Part shown: piece after piece, positions 16,235-27,100 of the stretch
Layout: each line of letters opens with the position of its first letter
Position numbering within the stretch: position 1 is the stretch's first letter
Assembly: GCF_000757385.1 (NCBI RefSeq)
Contig: NZ_JRHH01000003.1
Span: 792,389-856,388, forward strand
DNA length: 64,000 bases
Reading direction: 5' to 3'
Source: Flavobacterium aquatile LMG 4008 = ATCC 11947
GTDB lineage: Bacteria > Bacteroidota > Bacteroidia > Flavobacteriales > Flavobacteriaceae
Notes under the pieces: model-generated
Told to the model about the DNA's origin: nothing
Seen by the model: only the letters and a program-made list of their open reading frames with translations
Databases searched by the model: none
Program-made: the position numbers and the translations under genes

Positions 16235-18661
16235 TTATCGAAGTTGCGCTCCAAGTTCGGATTCAAAGTTATTTTGTAACTTACTCATTATTTTGTCAAT
16301 TTGAGTATCGGTAAGTGTTTTGGTTGCATCTTGAATAATGAAACTTACTGCATACGATTTTTTTCCTTCGGGTAGATTTTTACCTTCATAAACGTCAAAT
16401 AAATTGATTTCTTTTAAAAGTGACTTCTCTGTTTGACGAGCCACTTTATAAACCGATTCAAATGCTACAGAAGAATCTACCAATAAAGCAAAATCTCTTC
16501 GAACTTCAGGATATTTCGGAATTGCAGTGTATTTTATTTTATTCGATAATAATTTTAAAACCAAATCCCAATTGAAGTCGGCATAAAATACTTCTTGTTT
16601 AATGTCAAAATGTTTAAGTATCGATTTTTTAACCGTTCCCATTTCTACCAAAACATCATTTCCATAAGTGAATCCAATTCCTTCTGCGAAAACATCATTT
16701 TCTACTGGCGCATTTTGAGTTTTATCAAATCCTAATCGTGATAAAATTGAATTTACATATCCTTTAAATAAGAAGAAATCAGTTGGTTTTTGTGCATTTG
16801 TCCAACTTTCTAAAGCTCTATTTCCAGTTGAAAATAACGTTAAATGTTTCTTTTCATTAAATCCAGACAATAATTTGCGGTAGCTTTTTCCAAATTCAAA
16901 TAATTTTAAATCGCTATTTTTTCTGTTGATATTATAGGAAACCGCTTCTAATCCAGAAAATAACATCGATTGGCGCATTGCCGATAAATCATTACTTAAC
17001 GGATTTAACATCACTACATTATATTCCTCTTTCAATAATTCCGATAGTTTAATATAATCTGGAGTTGTTAAAGAGTTGGCCATCATTTCATGAAATCCAA
17101 ACGAATTCAATTGTGATGCTACAATATTTTGAACTTTATAATCTTCTGTTCTTGGCGCTTTGGCAACCGTCGCATGAAACTTCTTAGTAAAGTTGATATT
17201 GTTGTATCCGTAAACACGCAAAATTTCTTCAATTACATCAACTTCACGCTGAACATCAACTCTGTAAGCAGGAATTATTAATCCCAAACCAGCATCTGAT
17301 GAACTATTTACTTTGATGTCTAACGAAGCAACGATTTTTTTAATAGTTTCTTTTGGTAACTCTTGACCAATTAATTTATTAGCTTTTTCAAAATTTAAGA
17401 AAACAGCAAAGTCTTCAATTTTTTTCGGATAAATGTCAATGATATCAGAAGTGATTTCGCCACCAGCAACTTCTTGAATTAAAAGTGCAGCGCGTTTCAA
17501 TGCATATTCGGTAATTGTAGGATCAATTCCTCTTTCAAAACGGAATGATGCATCGGTACTTAAACCGTGACGTTTAGCCGTTTTACGAATCGCAACCGGA
17601 TTAAAATAAGCGCTTTCCAAAAATATACTTGTTGTATTTTCTGAAACTCCCGAATTTTTTCCACCGAAAACTCCAGCCAAACACATCGGACCTTTATCAT
17701 CACAAATCAATAAATCTTCTTCATGCAATGTTCGTTCAACATCATCTAGCGTTGTAAACTTTGTTCCAGAAGCAACCGTTTTTACAGTTACTTTTCCGTT
17801 GATTTTTGCAGCATCAAAGGCATGTAACGGCTGACCTAATTCGTGTAAAACATAATTAGTTACATCAATTACATTGTTTTTTGGAGTTAATCCGATAGAT
17901 TTTAATCGGTTTTGCAACCAACTTGGAGATGGTTTTATTGATACTCCAGAAATAGTAACTCCACAATACCTTGGTGCTAAAGTTGCATCTTTAACATCAA
18001 TATCTATTTTAAGGGTTCTTTTATCAACTTTAAAGGTTGAAACAGAAGGAGTAATCAATTCTAAAGAAGAATTTGTATTTTTCTGAATTAAACCTGCTCT
18101 TAAATCTCGCGCAACACCCATGTGTGACATAGCGTCGGCGCGATTTGGAGTCAATCCAATTTCAAAAACTTCATCATTTTCAATATTAAAAACTTTTGCA
18201 GCTGGAGTTCCAGGTTGTAATTCTGAATCCAATATCATAATTCCATCATGAGAAGTACCAAGACCCAATTCGTCTTCTGCACAAATCATTCCGTGACTTT
18301 CTTGTCCGCGAATTTTTCCTTTTTTAATTTCAAATTCGATTCCGTCTTTATCAAATAATTTTGTACCAATTGTAGCAACAGGTACTTTTTGTCCAGCAGC
18401 AACGTTACTTGCGCCACATACAATTTGAACTGGAGTTCCATTACCTAAATCTACAGTTGTAATATTTAAACGATCGGCATCGGGATGTTTTTCGCAAGTC
18501 AAAACATGACCTACAACTACACCTTCCAATCCACCTTTTACAGATTGGTATTTTTCAACTATTTCTACTTCCAATCCTAAATCGGTTAGCATAGAAGCAA
18601 CATCTTCGGTAGTTGAATCTATTTTCAAAAATTGTTTAATCCAGTTGTAAGAAATCTTCAT
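16235..18661 (-). CDS. pheT: Phenylalanine--tRNA ligase beta subunit
   Basis: An 808-residue PheT, full length. The N-terminal MKISYNWIKQFL is followed by an EMAP-like tRNA-binding domain (residues 40-155, DADRLNITTVDLGNG), the B3/B4 editing domain, the B5 domain (IIDIYPK onward), the catalytic-like core, and a C-terminal anticodon-binding FDX-ACB domain (FDVYEGKNLPEGKKSYAVSF). It pairs with PheS, which is not in this window, so pheS and pheT are unlinked here, as is common in Bacteroidota. It has its own consensus promoter and terminator. Confidence 0.98.
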   Translation of the reverse strand: MKISYNWIKQFLKIDSTTEDVASMLTDLGLEVEIVEKYQSVKGGLEGVVVGHVLTCEKHPDADRLNITTVDLGNGTPVQIVCGASNVAAGQKVPVATIGTKLFDKDGIEFEIKKGKIRGQESHGMICAEDELGLGTSHDGIMILDSELQPGTPAAKVFNIENDEVFEIGLTPNRADAMSHMGVARDLRAGLIQKNTNSSLELITPSVSTFKVDKRTLKIDIDVKDATLAPRYCGVTISGVSIKPSPSWLQNRLKSIGLTPKNNVIDVTNYVLHELGQPLHAFDAAKINGKVTVKTVASGTKFTTLDDVERTLHEEDLLICDDKGPMCLAGVFGGKNSGVSENTTSIFLESAYFNPVAIRKTAKRHGLSTDASFRFERGIDPTITEYALKRAALLIQEVAGGEITSDIIDIYPKKIEDFAVFLNFEKANKLIGQELPKETIKKIVASLDIKVNSSSDAGLGLIIPAYRVDVQREVDVIEEILRVYGYNNINFTKKFHATVAKAPRTEDYKVQNIVASQLNSFGFHEMMANSLTTPDYIKLSELLKEEYNVVMLNPLSNDLSAMRQSMLFSGLEAVSYNINRKNSDLKLFEFGKSYRKLLSGFNEKKHLTLFSTGNRALESWTNAQKPTDFFLFKGYVNSILSRLGFDKTQNAPVENDVFAEGIGFTYGNDVLVEMGTVKKSILKHFDIKQEVFYADFNWDLVLKLLSNKIKYTAIPKYPEVRRDFALLVDSSVAFESVYKVARQTEKSLLKEINLFDVYEGKNLPEGKKSYAVSFIIQDATKTLTDTQIDKIMSKLQNNFESELGAQLR

Positions 18662-18686
18662 GGTAATCGTTTATTTTTTGAGGTGG

Positions 18687-18716
18687 CAAAGATACGCATT
18701 GTTGCATTTACATCAA
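18687..18716 (-). promoter_or_regulatory. Promoter of pheT
   Basis: Read on the minus strand: TTG (complement of 18714-18716), 19-bp spacer, TATCTTTG (complement of 18687-18694). The leader to the ATG is about 20 bases. Confidence 0.82.
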
Positions 18717-18827
18717 ATTATATTTTGTTCAATTAAAGCTTTCTTTTGAATTATTAATTTAATAAAATAAACGTTATATTTTTTTATAATTTGCAATTAA
18801 CGCATGTTAAAATTATAGACTTAGCGG

Positions 18828-18859
18828 TTTTGTGCTATCAAATGAACTTTTTGTGCTAT
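18828..18859 (+). promoter_or_regulatory. Direct-repeat operator candidate upstream of the aldehyde dehydrogenase
   Basis: The 11-base word TTTTGTGCTAT occurs at 18828-18838 and again at 18849-18859, a period of exactly 21 bp. AraC-family activators typically bind two direct half-sites about two helical turns apart next to the -35 region. The second copy ends 20 bp before a -7 box TACTTTTG (18880-18887), where a -33 TTG should be but is absent, as expected for an activator-dependent promoter. The AraC gene at 20877-21800 is the obvious partner. Confidence 0.55.
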
Positions 18860-18909
18860 TTAGATTTGATTATTGAAGCTACTTTTGATAAAACTAAAAT
18901 TTAAATTAT

Positions 18910-20415
18910 ATGAGCAATATAGCACAAAGACCTGATTTTAAGGCAAAGTATGATAATTATATAGGAGGAAAATTCGTTGCTCCAATTAACGGAAACTATT
19001 TCGATGTGGTTTCTCCGATAGATGGAAAAGTGTTTACTCAAGCAGCACATTCATCTAAAGAAGATTTAGAAATGGCTGTAGATAGCGCTCACAAAGCATT
19101 TGAAACTTGGGGAAAAACTTCAGTTACTGAACGTAGTATTTTACTAAATAAAATCGCGCAAGTTCTTGAAGATAATCTGGCGTATTTAGCTGCAGTTGAA
19201 GCTGTAGATAACGGAAAACCAATTCGCGAAACTACTTATGCTGACATGCCATTAGCAATTGATCATTTTAGATATTTTGCTGGCGTAATTCGTGCTGAGG
19301 AAAGTTCGATTGCGGAACTTGATGCCAATACAGTTTCTATAGCTTTAAGCGAACCATTAGGTGTAATTGCTCAAATTATTCCATGGAATTTTCCAATATT
19401 AATGGCGGTTTGGAAATTAGCTCCAGCATTGGCAGCAGGAAATACTGTTGTTTTAAAACCAGCAGAAAGTACTCCAATTTCTATCATGGTTATGATGGAA
19501 TTAATAGGTGATTTATTACCTCCAGGAGTTGTAAATATCGTTAACGGATTTGGTTCTGAACTAGGTCGTGCGTTAGTTACTAATAAAAAAGTAGCTAAAG
19601 CGGCATTTACTGGTTCAACTACAACTGGTAGATTAGTGATGCAATATGCAACAGAAAATATTATTCCGGTTACATTGGAACTAGGAGGAAAGTCTCCGAA
19701 TATATTCATGAAATCGGTTGCAGATCACGACGATGATTTCTTCGATAAAGCTATTGAAGGTGCGGTTTTATTCGCTTTAAATCAAGGCGAAATTTGTACG
19801 TGTCCATCAAGATTATTGGTTCATGAAGATATTTACGATAAATTTATAGCAAGAGTTATCGAAAGAACTGAAGCAATTGTTGCAGGAAATCCTTTAGATA
19901 TGGCAACTATGATTGGCGCTCAAGCGTCATTGGTTCAGAAGGAGAAAATAATGTCGTACATTAAATTAGGAAAAGAAGAAGGAGCAGAGGTCTTAACTGG
20001 TGGTGATGAAAATGTTTTTGATGGCGATCATGTTGGTGGCTATTACATCAAACCAACGATTTTTAAAGGTCACAACAAGATGCGAATTTTTCAAGAAGAA
20101 ATCTTCGGACCAGTTTTGGCAGTAACCACTTTTAAAACTACAGAAGAGGCGATTGCTATAGCAAATGATACTATGTATGGTCTTGGCGCAGGAGTTTGGA
20201 CACGCGATGCACACGAAATTTATCAAGTTCCAAGAGCTGTTCAAGCTGGTAGAGTTTGGGTAAATCAATATCATTCGTATCCTGCAGGAGCTCCATTTGG
20301 AGGTTACAAGCAATCGGGAATTGGTAGAGAAAATCATAAAATGATGCTTGGTCATTACCGTCAAACTAAAAACATGTTGATTTCTTACGATAAAAAGAAA
20401 TTAGGATTCTTTTAG
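18910..20415 (+). CDS. Aldehyde dehydrogenase, AldB/ExaC type
   Basis: A 501-residue NAD(P)-dependent aldehyde dehydrogenase, full length. Motifs are [21 protein letters not shown] (residues about 158-178), the FTGSTTTGR cofactor loop, the general base in LELGGKSPN (E257), and the nucleophile C296 in [11 protein letters not shown]. The extra Cys two residues later is typical of the AldB/ExaC/AcoD acetaldehyde dehydrogenase group. A DUF779 gene follows after an attenuator-like hairpin, and an AraC regulator is convergent. Aldehyde dehydrogenase with DUF779 is a recurrent pair, usually for acetaldehyde or short-chain aldehydes. The substrate is inferred. Confidence 0.93.
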   Translation: MSNIAQRPDFKAKYDNYIGGKFVAPINGNYFDVVSPIDGKVFTQAAHSSKEDLEMAVDSAHKAFETWGKTSVTERSILLNKIAQVLEDNLAYLAAVEAVDNGKPIRETTYADMPLAIDHFRYFAGVIRAEESSIAELDANTVSIALSEPLGVIAQIIPWNFPILMAVWKLAPALAAGNTVVLKPAESTPISIMVMMELIGDLLPPGVVNIVNGFGSELGRALVTNKKVAKAAFTGSTTTGRLVMQYATENIIPVTLELGGKSPNIFMKSVADHDDDFFDKAIEGAVLFALNQGEICTCPSRLLVHEDIYDKFIARVIERTEAIVAGNPLDMATMIGAQASLVQKEKIMSYIKLGKEEGAEVLTGGDENVFDGDHVGGYYIKPTIFKGHNKMRIFQEEIFGPVLAVTTFKTTEEAIAIANDTMYGLGAGVWTRDAHEIYQVPRAVQAGRVWVNQYHSYPAGAPFGGYKQSGIGRENHKMMLGHYRQTKNMLISYDKKKLGFF

Positions 20416-20433
20416 TTTATTGATTTGTTGAAC

Positions 20434-20467
20434 AAACCTGCAAGGTCTTTTTAGATCTTGTAGGTTT
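20434..20467 (+). terminator. Hairpin between aldehyde dehydrogenase and DUF779 genes (REP-like)
   Basis: The arms AAACCTGCAAGGTC and GATCTTGTAGGTTT pair with two G-T wobbles and are followed by seven T's, so this can terminate or attenuate. The ACCTG...AGGT arms resemble the hairpin at 58173-58201, suggesting a shared repeat family. Confidence 0.7.
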
Positions 20468-20501
20468 TTTTATTTTAAATTTGAATTTAAATAATTATCA
20501 A

Positions 20502-20876
20502 ATGACAAAACGACTTGATGCTACTAAAGAAGCAATAGATTTAATACATATTCTACAGGAAAAACACGGCGATTTGATGTTTTATCAAGCTGGCGGATGT
20601 TGTGAAGGAACTCAGCCACAATGTTTTGAAAAAGGTGGTTTTTACCAACGAATGGGCGATGTTTGCATCGGAACTCTTGAAAATACTGAGTTTTGGGTTG
20701 ATAAAGATTTATTCGAATATTGGAAGCATGCGCATTTTACTTTGAAAGTAATTGATGCATTTGGAGTTGGTGGATTTTCATTAGAAACTCCTTTGAAGAA
20801 AACGTTTCAAATTGAATATAGAATTTTTACCGAAGACGAAGAGAAAGATTTAGAACCAGTAAAATATATTGAATAA
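20502..20876 (+). CDS. DUF779 domain protein
   Basis: A 124-residue protein of the DUF779 family, seen from the conserved FYQAGGCCEGTQPQCF block (three Cys), the GDVCIGTL motif and the C-terminal EIEYRIF-like strand (IEYRIFTED). It usually sits beside an AldB/ExaC aldehyde dehydrogenase and may be a small partner or quality factor, but no reaction is established. I start at the ATG at 20502 rather than a TTG at 20481, because a -7 box TAAATTTG (20476-20483) covers the latter. Its stop abuts the convergent AraC gene. Confidence 0.88.
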   Translation: MTKRLDATKEAIDLIHILQEKHGDLMFYQAGGCCEGTQPQCFEKGGFYQRMGDVCIGTLENTEFWVDKDLFEYWKHAHFTLKVIDAFGVGGFSLETPLKKTFQIEYRIFTEDEEKDLEPVKYIE

Positions 20877-21800
20877 CTAATTCACGTACAACAATTGATA
20901 TTGTTTAGGAGTAATTCCTTCATGCTTTTTAAACAATCTAATGAAATAATTGGCATCTTCGAATCCAGATAAATAACACACTTCGTTAATTTGAATGGAT
21001 GGATTTTTGAGCAATTTTTTGGCATATTTTATCTTTTCATTCAGGACAAATTCAATCGGACTCATGCCTAATTCTCGTTTGAAAAAGCGGTAAAATGATG
21101 TCGTACTCATGCATGCTTTATCACTTAAACTTTTCAAATTAATATTTTCTTTTAAGTTCAATCGGATAAACTCAATCACTTCAGAGATAGGATTATTTGG
21201 ATTGCTAAATAATCCGTCATCAATAGATTTTGCAGTTTGCGTTTGAATAATTCGTATCAACAATTCTTGTAAAGTCAAGTCGGCCAGAGCATCTTTTGTA
21301 ATTGATGTACTCATGCACTCTTTTATCAATTTATTGATTGTTGCTGCTAAATCGACATTGTTGTAAAAAAAATAATTCTGATAATTTAATTGCCAATAAT
21401 TGTCAACACCTTCTTTTGGATAACGTTCGTTTAAAAAACTTAAAGTATCTTTTATTTTAGATTGTTCAATGGCTAACGCCAAACATTGTGTAGGATTATT
21501 TTTGGAAGCTTCTGGAAAATCGATTTTCATTTCAACATTCGATGGTATTACAACCGTTTCGCCTGGTAAATAATCAAATCCTGGCTCGTCAAAAAGATGC
21601 ATTACTTTTTTTCCTCGCAACATACTTGTTACTACCAAATCATTGAACTTTAAAGGAACCAATTGCGACTCTTGATAAGTTTCAAAAAGATTGAGTTCGC
21701 AATTATTCAAAGAGTAAACCGTTCTGTTTTCAACTAAAGTCTTTAGCGATTTTTCTGTTGATAATTCGGGTTTTGTGAGTAATGTTCTTTGATTGTTCAT
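20877..21800 (-). CDS. AraC family transcription regulator
   Basis: A 307-residue regulator with an AraC_N-type sensor domain (about residues 20-190) and two C-terminal helix-turn-helix units (about 205-305): LKSLSDKACMSTTSFYRFFKRELG, then INEVCYLSGFEDANYFIRLFKKHEGITPKQY. It is convergent with and immediately next to the DUF779 gene, so it most likely activates the aldehyde dehydrogenase promoter, where a 21-bp-period direct repeat lies. Its own start is preceded by a 59-bp nested inverted repeat that could be an operator or leader hairpin. Confidence 0.92.
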   Translation of the reverse strand: MNNQRTLLTKPELSTEKSLKTLVENRTVYSLNNCELNLFETYQESQLVPLKFNDLVVTSMLRGKKVMHLFDEPGFDYLPGETVVIPSNVEMKIDFPEASKNNPTQCLALAIEQSKIKDTLSFLNERYPKEGVDNYWQLNYQNYFFYNNVDLAATINKLIKECMSTSITKDALADLTLQELLIRIIQTQTAKSIDDGLFSNPNNPISEVIEFIRLNLKENINLKSLSDKACMSTTSFYRFFKRELGMSPIEFVLNEKIKYAKKLLKNPSIQINEVCYLSGFEDANYFIRLFKKHEGITPKQYQLLYVN

Positions 21801-21859
21801 GAGGAAAATTATAAAAAACTAATTTAAGAAAAAAAATTAGTTTTGAATAAAATTTCCTC
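21801..21859. promoter_or_regulatory. Nested inverted repeat directly upstream of the AraC gene
   Basis: The outer arms GAGGAAA and TTTCCTC bound an inner pair AAAACTAATTT / AAATTAGTTTT with a loop of about nine A/G bases. The element begins one base from the AraC start codon. It may be an autoregulatory site or a leader hairpin; direct evidence is only the symmetry. Confidence 0.5.
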
Positions 21860-21885
21860 AAAATTTATTGAAAAATTATAATTTA

Positions 21886-22746
21886 CTATAACAATTCTTC
21901 AACATGTTTCTTAATGTTTTCGGCAATTTTCTTTGTAGGTAAATCGTTTTCATCACTTCCAAAAGGATCTTCAATTTCTTCGGATATAAGTTCTAAACTC
22001 GCCAAAACATAAAAGATGAAAACTACTACTGGAGCAACATAGTATCCTAAACTAAAAGCATAACCAAAAGGTAAAGTCATCACATAAAAAAAGATGAATT
22101 TTTTTATAAATGCGCTGTAGGAATAAGGAATAGGTGTGTTTTTAATTCGTTCACAAGCTCCGCAAATATCCGTAAATGATTGTACTTCGGCATTAAGAAT
22201 TATCAATTGATCACCAGTAATTTTTTTAGAATTGTATAAATCATTTACCTTGTGAAACATAATTTTTGCCACTTGATTGGGTTTGTGATTATGATGTGGC
22301 TCCAAATTTATATCATCAAATAATTCTTTAGAAATTTCTTCTCCTTTTAAATGTTTGTTTAAAATGGAAGCATAACTCGGAATTAATTTTCTAAAAAATT
22401 TTCGGTCGTTTTCATCCGTAAGTATTACCGATAATTTTATGGCAAGATTTCGACTATTATTTACTAAAGAACCCCAAAGTTTTCGACCTTCCCACCAACG
22501 ATCGTAGGCAGAGTTTATTCTATAAGCCAGCAGCAATGAAATTACGAAACCCAACATTCCGTGCATTATTGTGATGTTTTTCACATAACTTTTCTCGGAT
22601 AGTTGCCAAATTTCAACTTCTAAATAGCCAACAATTCCAGAGTAAATCCCAATTGCAATCATTAGAGGAAACAATGTTCTAAAAGTATCTGCTTTATGAA
22701 ATTTGAAGATAAAGGTGAACCAATCTTTGGTGTTGTATGAAACCAT
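21886..22746 (-). CDS. Bestrophin-family anion channel
   Basis: A 286-residue inner-membrane protein of the bacterial bestrophin (UPF0187) family. The early RTLFPLMIAIGIYSG segment, the conserved LLAYRINSAYDRWWEGRKLWGSLVNNSRNL stretch and the PIPYSYSAFIKKF loop are family marks. Homologues form pentameric chloride-type channels. A -7 box TATATTTG sits upstream (complement of 22766-22773, 15-bp spacing to a TTG), so it may be transcribed alone as well as from the efflux operon ending 52 bp before it. Confidence 0.9.
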   Translation of the reverse strand: MVSYNTKDWFTFIFKFHKADTFRTLFPLMIAIGIYSGIVGYLEVEIWQLSEKSYVKNITIMHGMLGFVISLLLAYRINSAYDRWWEGRKLWGSLVNNSRNLAIKLSVILTDENDRKFFRKLIPSYASILNKHLKGEEISKELFDDINLEPHHNHKPNQVAKIMFHKVNDLYNSKKITGDQLIILNAEVQSFTDICGACERIKNTPIPYSYSAFIKKFIFFYVMTLPFGYAFSLGYYVAPVVVFIFYVLASLELISEEIEDPFGSDENDLPTKKIAENIKKHVEELL

Positions 22747-22798
22747 TTTTGTAGCTTATTTTTCGCAAATATAACTATTATTTCAGTTCAAATAGAAT

Positions 22799-24106
22799 TT
22801 AAAAAGTTAGATTTCCAGCCAATTCTTTCAATGCAATTTCTGATAATTTTGCTTGAAATTGGGTATTGCTATTTCTCACTTTTGCGTTGATATAATTGAG
22901 CTGAGCGGTTCTAAACTCTAATGTTGCAATGGTTCCAATTCGAAATTTTTCTAAGGTAATATCTAAATTTTGTTTGGCTATTGCTTCATTTTTTTCTTCC
23001 AATTTAGAAAGTTCTAAGTTGGTTAAATACGTTTGATAAGACGTTGTTAATGTTGTGGCCAACGCTTGAGTTTGTTGCTCAATTGCAATTGTTGAGTTCT
23101 CTATTTGAATCTTAGCAATTTTTTCGTTTCTGTTTTGTGCAAATCCATCAAATAAATTTAAAGTTGCTGTAAAACCATAATTGAATCCTTTTGCAGACGA
23201 TTGGGTAACGAAGCCTAAACTCGATTCACTTTCTGAGAAATTGTAGGCAGAGTTTAATCGTAAAATTGGATATCGATCTCCTTTGACTTGTTTCAATTGC
23301 AATTCGGCTACTCTTTTATTCAGTATTTGAGCTTCTAAAATCGGGTTTTGTTTTTCTGCAAGCGATTGTAATTCAGGTAATAATAAATTTGTGTCGACAG
23401 TAATTTGTTCAATAACTTTAAATTCTGTTTTAACATCACGAGCTAAAATCTGATTTAATAACGTTTTGGTGTTGGCATACAATTCTTTTTGTCGCAATAA
23501 CGTTGTTGTATCGGTATTTAAATCTACTTGCGCATTCAAGACTTCCAATTTGGATGCCTTCCCGATAGTATATCTGTTTTGTGCTAATTCTACTCGCTGG
23601 TTTGAAATTACTATTGAAGAATCTAAAGCGGCAAGTTGTTGTTGTTGTTGAACCAAATCATAATAAGTAGCATTTACATCGCTTATTTTTGTGATGATTG
23701 TTAACTTTAATTCGGCTTCACCTAACTTTTGTAATGTTTTTAATTGGTCCAATTTGGCAAACATTTTGAAACCATCAAAAATAGTCCAATCCAATCCAAC
23801 TCCGTAGGTTAGACTATTGTTTTTGGCATTATCAAGTTCTGTTACTGTTCCGTCTTGTCTAGTTTGTGAAGTATTTTGTACACTATTATTGTCAACAACA
23901 TTTGCAGTTAATTTGGGCATCATACCTGCATTTCCGTAGGCAACATTCGATTGATCAATTCGTAAATCGTTCTTTGATATTTTAATTTCATAATTGTTTT
24001 CTAACGCAATTTTCACAGCATCTTCAAGTGTTAAAACTTCTTGTGCGTTGGTTTTAAAAAAGCTAAAACAAATTATAATCAGTAATTGAATTTTATTTAT
24101 TTTCAT
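22799..24106 (-). CDS. TolC-family outer-membrane efflux protein
   Basis: A 435-residue TolC homologue, third gene of a tripartite efflux operon. It has a signal peptide (MKINKIQLLIIICFSFFKTNA), then two long alpha-helical repeats with LTLEDAVKIALENNYEI and SSAYNFS / GYGFTATLNLFDG beta segments, giving the outer-membrane barrel plus periplasmic tunnel. The ATG at 24104-24106 is right after the RND stop codon (24108-24110), so they are translationally coupled; upstream Met codons lie inside the RND gene and would not give a signal peptide. Confidence 0.92.
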   Translation of the reverse strand: MKINKIQLLIIICFSFFKTNAQEVLTLEDAVKIALENNYEIKISKNDLRIDQSNVAYGNAGMMPKLTANVVDNNSVQNTSQTRQDGTVTELDNAKNNSLTYGVGLDWTIFDGFKMFAKLDQLKTLQKLGEAELKLTIITKISDVNATYYDLVQQQQQLAALDSSIVISNQRVELAQNRYTIGKASKLEVLNAQVDLNTDTTTLLRQKELYANTKTLLNQILARDVKTEFKVIEQITVDTNLLLPELQSLAEKQNPILEAQILNKRVAELQLKQVKGDRYPILRLNSAYNFSESESSLGFVTQSSAKGFNYGFTATLNLFDGFAQNRNEKIAKIQIENSTIAIEQQTQALATTLTTSYQTYLTNLELSKLEEKNEAIAKQNLDITLEKFRIGTIATLEFRTAQLNYINAKVRNSNTQFQAKLSEIALKELAGNLTF

Positions 24107-24107
24107 G

Positions 24108-27100
24108 TTATTTAACGGATTTTTCATATTCATCAATATGATCAAATTCTGGGTAATGTTTTCTGGCTTTAGACCACATTAAATACAATGCCGGAATTAC
24201 AAAAAGTGTGAGAATTAACGAGAAAATTGTTCCTCCCACGATAACAACTCCCATACCAATTCTACTTGTTGAAGCAGCACCAAGTGACATAGCGATTGGT
24301 AATGCTCCAAGTGCAATAGCTAAACTGGTCATTAAAATTGGACGAAGTCGTGCTTCTGATGCTTCTAGAATTGCTTCTAATTTTGGTTTTCCTTGTTCTC
24401 GTAATTGATTGGCAAACTCGACAATTAAAATTCCATTTTTGGTTACTAATCCAATTAGCATTACGGTTCCAATTTGGCTAAAAATATTCCAAGTTTGATC
24501 AAACAACCAAAGCGAAAATAAAGCTCCAGCAACAGCCATTGGAACAGTCAAAATAATAATAAAAGGATCGATAAAACTTTCAAATTGTGCTGCTAAAATT
24601 AAGAAAATTAATAATAAAGCCAGTCCAAAAGCGAAAGAGGTATTTGAACTACTTTCGACAAAATCTCGCGATTCTCCACCTAAATCGGTTGTAAAGGTAT
24701 CGTCCAGAACTTTGGCTTTTATTTCGTTCATCGCATCAATTCCGTCGTTGATACTTTTTCCTGGTGCTAATCCAGCAGAAATTGTTGCCGACATATACCT
24801 ATTATTGTGATACAATTGTGGAGGATTACTTTTTTCTTCAATCGTAACCACATTATCCATTTGAATTAATTGCCCCGAACTATTTTTGACAAACATTGAA
24901 GTTAAATCCAAAGGTTTAGAACGGTCTTTTTGGTCAAATTGTCCTATTACTTGGTATTGTTTTCCGCTTCTCATGAAATAACCAAAACGCTGACCACTTA
25001 AGGAAAGTTGCAATGTTTGAGCAATATCAATAACAGATATTCCTAAACTTTCGGCTTTCTCACGATTAATAGTTACGTTGATTTCGGGTTTATTAAATTT
25101 CAAATTTACATCAACGGTAGAAAATGTTTCATTTTTGTTAGCTTCATCCATAAAAAGCGGAATCTTCTCTTGAAGTTTTTCAAAGTTTGGAGCTTGGATG
25201 ATATATTGAATCGGTAAACCACCACGTCGATTCACCGCAATTGTTGGTTGTTCAACAACCGATGTTTTTGCATCTGGATATTGCTTAGTCCATTTGGTTA
25301 ATTTTTCGGCAATTTCCTTTTGGGAACGTTCTCTTTCATTTGGTTCTGATAATGCAATTCGAACACGACCACTATTTACAGTAGAAGCACCAAAACCTGG
25401 TGAAGTGATAATCAAACTCACTTTCTTTTCTGGAATGGAATCATCGACCAATCTAGAAATTTCCTGCATGAATTTATCAGTGTATTCATAAGACGAACCT
25501 TCCGGAGCTGTTATACTCATTGTTAAAGCGCTTCGATCATCATAAGGCGCAGTTTCTTTTTGAAGAATACTGAAAAACAAATAAATCAATCCGAAACAAA
25601 TCGCGATGATTGGAAAACTCAACCATTTTCTTTTCATAAATCGATTCAAATAACTCGCATAACTTGAATTTAATTTTTCAAAATAAGGTTCGGTTTTAAT
25701 ATAGAATTTTGATTTTTTTTGTTCGCCACCTTTCATTAAATACGCATTCAACATCGGAGTTAATGTCAATGATACAAAGGCCGAAATTAAAACAGCGGCA
25801 CCAATTACAACGCCAAATTCTCGAAAGAGTCGACCCACAAATCCTTCTAAAAAGATTACAGGTAAAAACACGGCGGCAAGAGTAATTGATATTGAAATTA
25901 CAGCAAAAAAGATTTCATTTGAACCTTTAATTGCAGCTTCAATAGGCGACATTCCTTCTTCAACTTTTTTATAAATGTTCTCGGTTACTACAATTCCGTC
26001 ATCAACAACTAATCCGGTTGCAAGGACAATTGCTAATAGTGTCAGTACGTTTATTGAAAATCCAAACAACCACATTATGAAAAAGGTCGCAATCAATGAA
26101 ACAGGAATATCAATCAAAGGACGAAAGGCAATTGCCCAATCCCTAAAAAATAAATAGATAATTAAGATTACCAATAAAATGGATATCCCTAATGTTTCTG
26201 CTACTTCAACAACCGATTTTTTAACGAAAACAGTCGAATCAATTACTACGTTTAATTTAATATCTTTAGGTAAATCTTTTTTAAGTTTTTCAAATTCGGC
26301 ATAAAATTCTTTAGAAATATCAAGATAATTTGCTCCAGGAAGTGGTACTATTGCAACTCCTACAAGTGGTAATCCCGATTGACTCATTTTGGTTTCGATA
26401 TTTTCTGCACCTAATTCGGCATAACCTACATCGCTAAAACGAACGATTTTCTCACCTTCTGAACGAATTATTATATTATTGAATTCTTCTGGTTTAGACA
26501 AATTCCCAACAGTTTTTACCGTTAGTTCAGTACTACTTCCAGTTAATTTTCCCGATGGTAATTCAACATTTTGTTGGTTTAAGGCATCACGAACTTCGGC
26601 AACTGTGCAACCGTAAGAAGCCAATTTTACTGGATCAATCCATAAACGCATGGCGTAGCGTTTTTGTCCCCAAATTTGAATTCCACTTACACCAGCAATA
26701 GTTTCTAGTCGTTGACCAATAACGTTTTCTGCATAATCACTTAACTCTAATGGCGTTCTAGTATCGCTTTGAACGGTCATCGAAATTATCGCTTGACCAT
26801 CAGCATCGGCTTTAGAAACTACCGGCGGCGCATCGATATCTTGCGGTAAACTTCTAACGGCTTGTGATACTTTATCACGAACATCATTGGCAGCTTCTTC
26901 AAGGTTTTTATCCAAATTAAATTCGACTGTAATATTACTACTTCCTTGAATACTGGAAGAAGTTACATTTCGAATTCCATCGATAGAATTGATTGCTTTT
27001 TCTAACGGTTCGGTTATTTGTGATTCAATGATATCTGAATTTGCTCCAGCATAATTGGTTCTAATGGATATTTGTGCAGGATCAATCGAAGGAAATTCGC

